Shown here one piece after another: positions 57,461-64,000 of a stretch of DNA of 64,000 bases. The DNA comes from Ruminococcus sp. (lineage in GTDB: Bacteria > Bacillota > Clostridia > Oscillospirales > Ruminococcaceae): positions 24,358 to 88,357 of the forward strand of contig JAJQEI010000018.1 of NCBI GenBank assembly GCA_021201755.1, read 5' to 3'. How positions within the stretch are numbered: the stretch's first letter is position 1; every line of letters begins with the position of its first letter. The translations under genes and the position numbers were made by a program. Under the pieces are notes generated by a model that searched no databases, had not been told where the DNA came from, and saw nothing but the letters and a program-made list of their open reading frames with translations.

Positions 57461-57488
57461 TTGACAAATGTAAAAAATATGGTATAAT
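57461..57488 (+). promoter_or_regulatory. Sigma-A promoter of the secreted protein gene
   Basis: TTGACA (57461-57466), 16-base spacer, TATAAT (57483-57488). Confidence 0.87.
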
Positions 57489-57519
57489 ATTTTTAGAAAT
57501 AGAAAGGGGGGATTCTAAA

Positions 57520-58428
57520 ATGCACAAAAAGCGAATTCTATCTTTTTTTGAAAGGACTGATTTTATGAAAAAAACATGGGTTTCTGCCCTTTGCGTTTTG
57601 TCCTGCATGGCGATCTTTCCATTTTCCGCCTTTGCAGAAGAAGTGGAAATTGACCCACAGACAAAAGAGGCAATGACTGCATCCGCTGATGCCATGCTCC
57701 GTACGCTGTCCTATGGCACTTCCTATTCTGTAAATGATGTCGAATCACAAAATATTGATACTTCTTACAATCTGGAGGATGCTTATACGGTTACAATGCT
57801 GGAAAGCTATCCTGCAACTACCTATGCGAAAACCGGCGATTTTTCTCAGGTACTGACAGAAGAAACGGAAATTTTTCTTCCCTATTCCGGTGGAGACATG
57901 GTCTTTGATGCAGATGGGGAACTGCTCTATCTCTCTATGAATACAGTACCGACACTGCAGACAGACGAGGTAGACGCCATGATTACATTTGACTTATCCG
58001 GACAAACCGTTACAGATATCACTTATACCTACTCAGAACTGTATGGTGCGACGTTTGTCTATATCCAGACAACAACAGGCGAATATATCATTCCATATTT
58101 GCATATCGCAGGATTGGAAACCGATATTCCGACAGCAGTTTATGACCTGTCCGACTTTATGTCGGCAATGGATGCAACATTCGGCGAGTCTTTCTATCAG
58201 AATAGCGACGAAATTTATTACGGCAATGGCGTTGTGATGAAAGATGAATCTGCTTCGGCTTTTTATGCATTAACGCCGGTTGTGGCTGAAGAAGCCGTAT
58301 CAATTTCCGCTGATGCAAAAACCTTTTCTTGGTTCATTCCTTGTGGCTTTGCCATCCTAGCAATTATTACTTTCAGCTGTATTACTCTGGGTAAAAAATA
58401 TATGAAAACTTCAACCACAAGTGTGTAA
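57520..58428 (+). CDS. Secreted protein with C-terminal membrane anchor, function unknown
   Basis: About 302 residues, or 287 from the inner ATG at 57565. It has a signal peptide (KKTWVSALCVLSCMAIFPFSAFA), an acidic beta-rich extracellular part (FDADGELLYLSMN, then FVYIQTTTGEYIIPYLHIAG) and a C-terminal helix (FSWFIPCGFAILAIITFSCITLG) followed by basic residues. I recognise no family. Both starts have good sites: AAAGGGGGG before 57520 and GAAAGGA before 57565. Confidence 0.75.
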   Translation: MHKKRILSFFERTDFMKKTWVSALCVLSCMAIFPFSAFAEEVEIDPQTKEAMTASADAMLRTLSYGTSYSVNDVESQNIDTSYNLEDAYTVTMLESYPATTYAKTGDFSQVLTEETEIFLPYSGGDMVFDADGELLYLSMNTVPTLQTDEVDAMITFDLSGQTVTDITYTYSELYGATFVYIQTTTGEYIIPYLHIAGLETDIPTAVYDLSDFMSAMDATFGESFYQNSDEIYYGNGVVMKDESASAFYALTPVVAEEAVSISADAKTFSWFIPCGFAILAIITFSCITLGKKYMKTSTTSV

Positions 58429-58485
58429 AATACAAAAATCCTCGCTTTCTGGTGAAAACGCCTGTCCCCTCCCAGAAGCTGACCG

Positions 58486-58520
58486 GCTGCACCACGTTTT
58501 CAAACGTGATGCAGCTTTTT
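58486..58520 (+). terminator. Terminator before metY
   Basis: Long stem gctgca.cacgtt / aacgtg.tgcagc followed by T. Confidence 0.92.
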
Positions 58521-58533
58521 ATTTTTCACTCCA

Positions 58534-58562
58534 TTGACAACCCCTTTTCGATATGCTATAAT
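58534..58562 (+). promoter_or_regulatory. Sigma-A promoter of metY
   Basis: TTGACA (58534-58539), 17-base spacer, TATAAT (58557-58562). The leader is only about 30 bases, with no riboswitch. Confidence 0.9.
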
Positions 58563-58598
58563 TAAACTGAATTATCTGATTGGAAAGGAAATTATCTC

Positions 58599-59885
58599 AT
58601 GCAAAAAAAATATCATTTCGAAACTCGACAGGTGCATATTGGTCAGGAGTCTCCGGATCCTGCGACAGATGCCCGTGCGGTTCCGATTTATGCCACAACT
58701 TCTTATGTGTTTAAGGACTCCGCACAGGCGGCAGGTCGCTTTGGATTGACAGAATCCGGAAATATTTATACACGCCTGATGAATCCTACCAACGACGTAT
58801 TCGAAAAGCGAATCGCCGACCTAGAAAATGGTGCGGCTGCTTTGGCAACGGCAAGCGGTTCTGCCGCTATCGATTATGCCATTCGGAATATTGCCTGCGC
58901 CGGCGACCACATCGTCGCTTCTCAAACCCTGTACGGTGGTACATTCAACCTGTTTCTGAACACCTACAAGGAAATCGGTATCGACGTTTCTTTTGTCGAT
59001 GCCCATAATCTCCAGATGGTAGCAGATGCTATTCGTCCGAACACCAAAGCGGTTTATGTGGAATCTCTGGGAAATCCAAATTCAGACGTGGTGAATATGG
59101 ACGCAATCGCTGAAATTGCCCACAAAAACGGTATCCCGTTAATCGTAGACAATACTTTCGCTACTCCCTATCTCTTCCGCCCCATTGATCACGGTGCTGA
59201 TATCGTGGTACACTCCGCCACAAAGTTTATTGGCGGTCATGGAACAGTCATGGGCGGTGTCGTAATAGACAGCGGTCACTTCGACTGGACACAAAATGAT
59301 AAGTTTCCCGGACTCAGTCAACCGAACCCCTCCTATCACGGTATTGTGTTCGCAGAGGCTTGCGGCAACATTGCCTACATTATGAAGCTGCGTACAACAC
59401 TTATGCGAGATACAGGCGCAACATTATCCCCGTTCCATTCATTCTTATTGCTGCAAGGACTGGAAACGCTGTCGCTTCGTGTAGAACGACACGTTGAAAA
59501 TGCACTAAAGGTCGTTGATTTCTTAAAAAATCATCCACAGGTAAAAGCCGTTCACCATCCTGCTCTGGCAACCGGCAGAGAAAAAGAATTGTATGATACC
59601 TATTATCCGAATGGGGGCGCATCGATTTTTACATTTGAGCTGAACGGTACAAAAGAACAAGCACAGAAATTCACGGAATCACTGGAACTATTCTCGCTTT
59701 TGGCAAACGTTGCAGACGTAAAGTCCCTGGTGATTCATCCCGCATCCACAACCCATTCTCAGATGGCGGAGGATAAATTACTTGCCGCAGGTATATCGCC
59801 AATGACGGTACGGCTCTCCATTGGAACGGAACACATCGACGATATTCTCGCCGATCTGGAACATGGATTTGATGCGGTAAAATAA
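58599..59885 (+). CDS. metY: O-acetylhomoserine sulfhydrylase
   Basis: PLP enzyme that makes homocysteine from O-acetylhomoserine and sulfide. The 428-residue protein has FETRQVHIGQESPDPATDARAVPI, ATASGSAAI, DNTFATPYLFRPIDHGADIVVHSATKFIGGHG with the PLP Lys, and a C-terminal PASTTHSQM. AAAGGAA lies before the ATG. It complements metK and luxS in the methionine/SAM cycle, but has its own simple promoter rather than a SAM riboswitch. Confidence 0.95.
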   Translation: MQKKYHFETRQVHIGQESPDPATDARAVPIYATTSYVFKDSAQAAGRFGLTESGNIYTRLMNPTNDVFEKRIADLENGAAALATASGSAAIDYAIRNIACAGDHIVASQTLYGGTFNLFLNTYKEIGIDVSFVDAHNLQMVADAIRPNTKAVYVESLGNPNSDVVNMDAIAEIAHKNGIPLIVDNTFATPYLFRPIDHGADIVVHSATKFIGGHGTVMGGVVIDSGHFDWTQNDKFPGLSQPNPSYHGIVFAEACGNIAYIMKLRTTLMRDTGATLSPFHSFLLLQGLETLSLRVERHVENALKVVDFLKNHPQVKAVHHPALATGREKELYDTYYPNGGASIFTFELNGTKEQAQKFTESLELFSLLANVADVKSLVIHPASTTHSQMAEDKLLAAGISPMTVRLSIGTEHIDDILADLEHGFDAVK

Positions 59886-59921
59886 TGCGATAATTTTAAA
59901 AATATTTTTCATGATTACACC

Positions 59922-59964
59922 GTAGAGGTTAGAATTGGAAAAGTTCTGACCTCTACATTATTTT
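59922..59964 (+). terminator. Terminator after metY
   Basis: Stem gtagaggttagaa/ttctgacctctac with one mismatch, then an AT-rich tail. Confidence 0.8.
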
Positions 59965-59985
59965 GAATTTTGAAAGAGGCACACA

Positions 59986-60684
59986 ATGCAAAAAACGGCA
60001 CTCGTCACCGGCGCATCCCGTGGTATCGGACACGCTGTGGCAAAATTACTGTTATCGGAACATTACCGAGTGATGGGGATTTCACGTACGCTGCCAATGA
60101 ATCTTCCGGATCTAATCCCACTGTCAGCAGATTTATCCGATTTAGAACAGCTGCCTCAAGTAGCTGACGAAGTTCTGAATGCACTGGGACACATCGATGT
60201 TCTGGTACATAATGCAGGCATTTCCTGTCACGGTTTGTTTCAGGAAATTCCGGAAAAGAAACTGCAAAAATTGTATGCACTGAATCTGGCTGCGCCAATT
60301 CAATTGACAAGGCTCTTGTTGCCCTCTATGTTACAGCGGCATAAAGGCAATATTATTTGCATATCTTCCATATGGGGAGAAACAGGCGCATCTTGCGAAG
60401 TAGACTATTCTGTCACAAAGGGAGGACTGATTGCGTTTGTGAAAGGACTGGCAAAAGAAGTCGGTCTCTCCGGAATTCGTGTCAACGCTGTATCTCCCGG
60501 GACAATCTGCACGGATATGATGATACCGCTGGGTGCAGAAACGCTGAAAACATTAACAGACGAAACCGCCCTTGGCAGACTCGGCACAGCGATGGACGTG
60601 GCACAGCTCGTGTCGTTTCTGGCTTCGGATCAATCTGATTATATAACTGGACAAAATATTTCCATAAACGGAGGCGTAATTTAG
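59986..60684 (+). CDS. SDR family oxidoreductase (FabG-like)
   Basis: NAD(P)-dependent short-chain dehydrogenase of 232 residues. It has the TGASRGIGHAVA cofactor motif, VHNAGIS, the catalytic Ser in ICISSIWGETGAS, YSVTKGG, and a tail ending ITGQNISINGGVI like FabG. It stands alone outside a fatty acid operon, so the YmfI-like or other SDR role is as likely as FabG. The stop TAG is backed up by TAG and TGA within three codons. Confidence 0.9.
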   Translation: MQKTALVTGASRGIGHAVAKLLLSEHYRVMGISRTLPMNLPDLIPLSADLSDLEQLPQVADEVLNALGHIDVLVHNAGISCHGLFQEIPEKKLQKLYALNLAAPIQLTRLLLPSMLQRHKGNIICISSIWGETGASCEVDYSVTKGGLIAFVKGLAKEVGLSGIRVNAVSPGTICTDMMIPLGAETLKTLTDETALGRLGTAMDVAQLVSFLASDQSDYITGQNISINGGVI

Positions 60685-60744
60685 GAATAGTGACAAATTT
60701 TTGACTTTTTCCCTAAAAATTGTGTGATAGTTATATGAAAAGCC

Positions 60745-60773
60745 TTGCAAAATCCCTCGAATTGTGGTATAGT
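60745..60773 (+). promoter_or_regulatory. Promoter of the LtaS-like gene, with a triple repeat
   Basis: TTGCAA (60745-60750), 17-base spacer, TATAGT (60768-60773). GTGGTATA recurs three times from 60764 to 60789, giving several possible -10 boxes, followed by an AT-rich TATATA stretch. Confidence 0.65.
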
Positions 60774-60889
60774 GGTATATGTGGTATATTTAATATTATT
60801 AAGTTTAATTTAAGATGATATATATATATATATTACAATATATACTGGTAATTTATCGTAATTTTATGGATTCAGGTGATGATTAAAAA

Positions 60890-62746
60890 ATGAATGAAAC
60901 GAAACACCAGGGAAGCCACTTTTCCGGATTACGTGCGTGGTTTTTCAGCGTCCACGAAAAATGCTCACACAATACGCTGCGCTATCCCATGACAGGAAGA
61001 CTGCTCCTTTTCTTTTACCCGATCTTTATCGTCTGCATGACGGAGCTGAATCAGTATAAATATCCAAGCAAGCTGATTCTCTTTATCGCAGAGCATCCGT
61101 TGATTATACTGTTCGATATCATCATTGCGGCATTGATTTATATCGGATTGCTACTGCTGTTCAAATCCGGCTGGCTGTCTGCGCTGATTCAGAGCGTAAT
61201 CTATATGGCACTGAGCATCACGGAATTATTCAAATATAATACAAACGGCAACCACCTCATCATGACAGATATGAAACTGGCACGCAGTCTGAAAAGTCTC
61301 ACGGCATTCGCCTATATCAAAATTACGCCGAGACTGATCTTATACGTGGGTATCTGCCTTCTTTATCTGGTCGCACTGTTCTGGTTCAATCCACGCCTTA
61401 AGCGGCGTCTCAAGCTGCGGATTCGTCTTGCACTGGGTCTCGCCTGTCTGATTGCCTGCGTAATGGTTATAATGGTTCCTACCGTTTCCAACCCGGTTTA
61501 TGCACTATTTCAAGTAGACACATCCGCCGCAAAAAACATTTTTATTCTCAATGAAAAATTTGAAAACAACGGATTTCTAGCGTTTTTTATGCAGACCGGC
61601 TCAGAAAATCTCTCGAATCAGCTGGAAGAACCGGAAGATTATAAAGAAGACAGCGACAGTGCCGTCGAACAGTATCTAGCGGAGGACGTAGAAGAACATG
61701 ACTTTGAAAGTAGCGTCATGCCAAATGTCATTGAAATTATGTCCGAATCTTTTGCAGATTTCCGCATTTTTGAAGACGAATTAGAAGAACTGGGATATAC
61801 AGACCTAGATCAGTATTATACTGAATTCGACGAGGCAATTTCAGAGGGATGGTCCGGTACGATGATTGTACCAACCTATGCTAGTTATACCGTCCAGACG
61901 GAGTTTGAACTGTTGTTCGGTTTGCCGGTAAAGTCCATCGGCGACCCGAATATGCCCCAGAGATCCCTTCTGAAACGGGAACAGCCGACAATTGTCTCTT
62001 ATTATAAAAGTTGGGGATATACAACCGCATATATACATCCATACCTGAGCAGCTTCTACAGTCGAAAAAGCATCTATGGACGCTTCAGCTTTGACACCAT
62101 GATTTTTGAAGACGACTTTACGGTTCCGATAGAAATGTATGGCGACTATATCGATGACAACATAGTTTATAATCAGATTGAAGCACTCATCGATTCCAGC
62201 AGCGAACCACTCTATCTACATGCCACGACAATGCAAAATCATCAACCCTATACCGACGGCGATAGCGAGGACGAGTTTGTTAACTATCTGGAACACATTC
62301 AACATTCCACGGACGGTCTAGCAGATTTTCTGGATCGACTGAACGAAATCGATGAACCCACCATTGTTCTGTTTGTGGGCGATCATTTCCCGTCCCTCCG
62401 TGGTGACGACAGTATTTACAATCAGTTAAATATCATCAGTGAAAACTGCAGTATCCTCTACGAACAGACCTATATCATCTGGAGCAACTATGACTTGGAC
62501 ACCAGCAGCCTGTCTGACGAGGCAGTTTCAATATTCTATACGCCCTATCTCATTATGGATCTAATTGATGCACCACGGGATTCCTTCACACAGGCGATGA
62601 TGGACGAAATAACTGTAGAGCCCGTCTATTCCACCGATTATATCCCCACACAGGAGTCCAACACGATGCTAGATACATTGACATATGACCGCATTTTCGG
62701 CAGCATTGTATCTTCCAATGCATTGGCAGAATTATACGGAGATTAA
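60890..62746 (+). CDS. LTA synthase family (sulfatase fold) membrane protein
   Basis: A 618-residue protein with about five N-terminal membrane helices (to about 205) and an extracellular sulfatase-fold domain. Motifs are NVIEIMSESFADF with the metal Glu, SYTVQTEFELLFGLP with the candidate catalytic Thr, TTMQNHQPY and FVGDHFPSL. LtaS enzymes transfer glycerol phosphate from phosphatidylglycerol to make lipoteichoic acid; others in the family modify surface polymers. AGGTGA lies 13 bases before the ATG. Confidence 0.87.
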   Translation: MNETKHQGSHFSGLRAWFFSVHEKCSHNTLRYPMTGRLLLFFYPIFIVCMTELNQYKYPSKLILFIAEHPLIILFDIIIAALIYIGLLLLFKSGWLSALIQSVIYMALSITELFKYNTNGNHLIMTDMKLARSLKSLTAFAYIKITPRLILYVGICLLYLVALFWFNPRLKRRLKLRIRLALGLACLIACVMVIMVPTVSNPVYALFQVDTSAAKNIFILNEKFENNGFLAFFMQTGSENLSNQLEEPEDYKEDSDSAVEQYLAEDVEEHDFESSVMPNVIEIMSESFADFRIFEDELEELGYTDLDQYYTEFDEAISEGWSGTMIVPTYASYTVQTEFELLFGLPVKSIGDPNMPQRSLLKREQPTIVSYYKSWGYTTAYIHPYLSSFYSRKSIYGRFSFDTMIFEDDFTVPIEMYGDYIDDNIVYNQIEALIDSSSEPLYLHATTMQNHQPYTDGDSEDEFVNYLEHIQHSTDGLADFLDRLNEIDEPTIVLFVGDHFPSLRGDDSIYNQLNIISENCSILYEQTYIIWSNYDLDTSSLSDEAVSIFYTPYLIMDLIDAPRDSFTQAMMDEITVEPVYSTDYIPTQESNTMLDTLTYDRIFGSIVSSNALAELYGD

Positions 62747-62791
62747 GATTCTATCACCACCACTGACTAAAAGACCGAAAGGAGTGCTTTT

Positions 62792-63199
62792 ATGAAACCC
62801 ATTACCATCAGCTCATTGGGGACGGCTGAAACCACCGTAGACGAGGGAAAGCTTGCGAAGACAGTGAAGAGCGGTTCGCTGCCTGTTTTCGCAACGCCCA
62901 TGATGGTGGCTCTGATGGAAGAAGCCGCCTGCGACGCCATGACTCCCTTTCTGGAGGAGGATGAGACAACAGTCGGCACGAAGTTGGAATTGTATCATCA
63001 GGCGGCAATGCCTTGTGGCATGACGGTTCGGGCAACTGCGGAAATCACCGGTGTCTGTGGGAGAGAGATTATCTTTCACATCACTGCAAGAGATGATGCG
63101 AGAGAAATTGGCAGCTGCAATCACCACCGTTTTCTCGTACAGTCGGAATGCTTTTTATCAAAAGCAGAAGCACGCCGCCCACAGGAGGAACGTCTTTGA
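62792..63199 (+). CDS. Hotdog-fold thioesterase (FlK-like)
   Basis: A 135-residue protein like the fluoroacetyl-CoA-type thioesterases found widely in Clostridia. It has VFATPMMVALMEEAACDAM, TVGTKLELYHQAAMPCGM and a late REIIFHITARDD strand, then HHRFLV. The acyl-CoA substrate is unknown. AAAGGAG lies before the ATG. Its stop overlaps the TTG start of luxS (TTGA). Confidence 0.88.
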   Translation: MKPITISSLGTAETTVDEGKLAKTVKSGSLPVFATPMMVALMEEAACDAMTPFLEEDETTVGTKLELYHQAAMPCGMTVRATAEITGVCGREIIFHITARDDAREIGSCNHHRFLVQSECFLSKAEARRPQEERL

Positions 63200-63693
63200 A
63201 AAAAATTACCAGCTTTACGATAAACCACGATTATTTGAAAAGAGGGATGTACATTTTCTGCATAGACGGGGATGTCATCATCTATGATTTTCGTATGAAA
63301 GTGCCGAACAATCCGGAACAAGATTATCTTGCGGACGACGCTTTACACACCCTAGAACATCTGTTCGTCACCTATGTTCGGAACATGACGTATTCCGACG
63401 ATATTGTTTATGTAGGTCCTATGGGATGCCGTACCGGTTTCTATTTTCTAACGAGAGACCGTATTTCTGGCAGCGATGCCATTTGTCTTGTACAGGATAC
63501 TCTGCACTTCATCATAGACTTTACGGGAGAAATTTCCGGCTCAAAGCGACAGAAATGTGGAAATTATCTTGCCCACAATTTGGATGGCGCAAAAAAATCG
63601 CACAGGAAATGCTGCCGGTTATGGAAGCATGGACATCGGAACAACTGCACTATCCAAAAGAAGTACAGGGAATACAAGATTAAATCTCTATAA
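63196..63693 (+). CDS. luxS: S-ribosylhomocysteine lyase, C-terminus frameshifted
   Basis: Splits S-ribosylhomocysteine into homocysteine and the AI-2 precursor. It has SFTINHDYLKRGMYIFCIDG, FDFRMK-like YDFRMKVPN, the metal motif HTLEH, GPMGCRTGFYF and the third ligand Cys in KCGNYLAHNLDGAKK. At a run of seven A (63591-63597) the frame departs from the family; one extra A would give KKIAQEMLPVMEAW and end at 63683. As read, the last 31 residues are basic and unlike LuxS, but all metal and catalytic residues remain. The start is TTG at 63196 with GGAGG upstream. Confidence 0.88.
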   Translation: MKKITSFTINHDYLKRGMYIFCIDGDVIIYDFRMKVPNNPEQDYLADDALHTLEHLFVTYVRNMTYSDDIVYVGPMGCRTGFYFLTRDRISGSDAICLVQDTLHFIIDFTGEISGSKRQKCGNYLAHNLDGAKKSHRKCCRLWKHGHRNNCTIQKKYREYKIKSL

Positions 63694-63794
63694 AATAATA
63701 CCTGTAATTACTTCGTTACAATCGGCGATAAAAGTCGTCTGGTATGGCGTGTTCCTTGCGTTATGCCTATAATCTAAAAAATCAATATGATAAC

Positions 63795-63834
63795 AAAACT
63801 GCTGACAATCCAATTTTCCTTTGTCGGCAGTTTT
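63795..63834 (+). terminator. Terminator after luxS
   Basis: Stem aaaactgctgacaa/ttgtcggcagtttt. The remaining bases to 64000 hold nothing I can identify. Confidence 0.88.
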
Positions 63835-64000
63835 ATTTTAGCTATTATGCGTAATTCTCCGCTTTTGTGGAAAATGGAGAAGATAAAAACGAAATTTTAT
63901 TCATTTTCATCCATACAATGAAGACAAAAAATTTATTTTATTACCACAGAAAATCAGAGAGAATCTTCTCCGAATCCGATTATACCCTGAGTCTATAATA

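Noticed and set aside
58563..58598. Second SAM or T-box leader before metY
   Set aside because: The leader is about 30 bases, too short for either.

Overview
The window looks like chromosome from a moderately AT-rich, Gram-positive, anaerobic, cellulolytic Clostridia, most like Ruminococcus (Oscillospiraceae). The reasons are two secreted GH9 cellulases ending in type I dockerins after Thr/Ser linkers, endospore genes (a SpoVM peptide, two coat-type proteins, M23 and M50 genes arranged like spoIIQ and spoIVFB), typical Firmicutes housekeeping operons, and strong sigma-A promoters with 16-17 bp spacers and GGAGG ribosome sites. No rRNA, tRNA, CRISPR, prophage or insertion sequence was seen.

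Layout. 1-1.6 kb: end of an unknown gene, then metK (minus) under a SAM-I riboswitch. 1.6-8.1 kb: two GH9 dockerin cellulases (minus), the first with a long structured leader. 8.2-11 kb: YgjP-like peptidase, Fluc fluoride channel, FNT-family transporter, a small unknown and a zinc-ribbon protein. 11-12.7 kb: an intracellular clan GH-A-like glycosidase. 12.7-18.2 kb: a GldA/GldF/GldG/DUF4340-type ABC operon. 18.3-28.3 kb: the conserved rimP-nusA-ylxR-ylxQ-infB-rbfA-nrnA-truB-ribF-gltX run. 28.5-33.2 kb (plus): orphan LytTR regulator, a VanY-like protein that has lost its catalytic residues, a small antisense-strand transcription unit, and a sporulation cluster (M23, spoVM, membrane protein, M50). 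33.2-40.7 kb: aldolase, ribH, a broken P-type ATPase, CapA-like protein, a frameshifted zinc-ribbon protein and two coat-type genes. 41-43 kb: aguA-aguB, agmatine to putrescine. 43.3-48.6 kb: a repeat-rich surface protein with a C39-type domain, a long non-coding stretch, rny and an AEC transporter. 48.7-53 kb: nifU-like and nifS genes, lipoprotein, ftsH. 53.3-57.3 kb: glnA, an ANTAR regulator and asnB, a glutamine/asparagine group with a pair of identical palindromes around the glnA promoter. 57.5-63.7 kb: secreted protein, metY, SDR, LtaS-like enzyme, thioesterase and luxS. metK, luxS and metY together touch the methyl and sulfur cycle.

The most unusual global feature is broken reading frames. 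Five in-frame TAG codons interrupt four genes that otherwise continue in the same frame with family-like sequence (P-type ATPase, surface protein twice, coat-type protein, nifS). No in-frame TAA or TGA lesion was noticed. Most of these positions would suit glutamine. Three further genes (zinc-ribbon protein, asnB, luxS) are shifted by one or two bases at a homopolymer or a CA repeat, and the ATPase also carries an internal deletion. Amber suppression, slipped-strand phase variation, real gene decay and assembly error are all possible. Read-level data and the genome's tRNA set would separate them.
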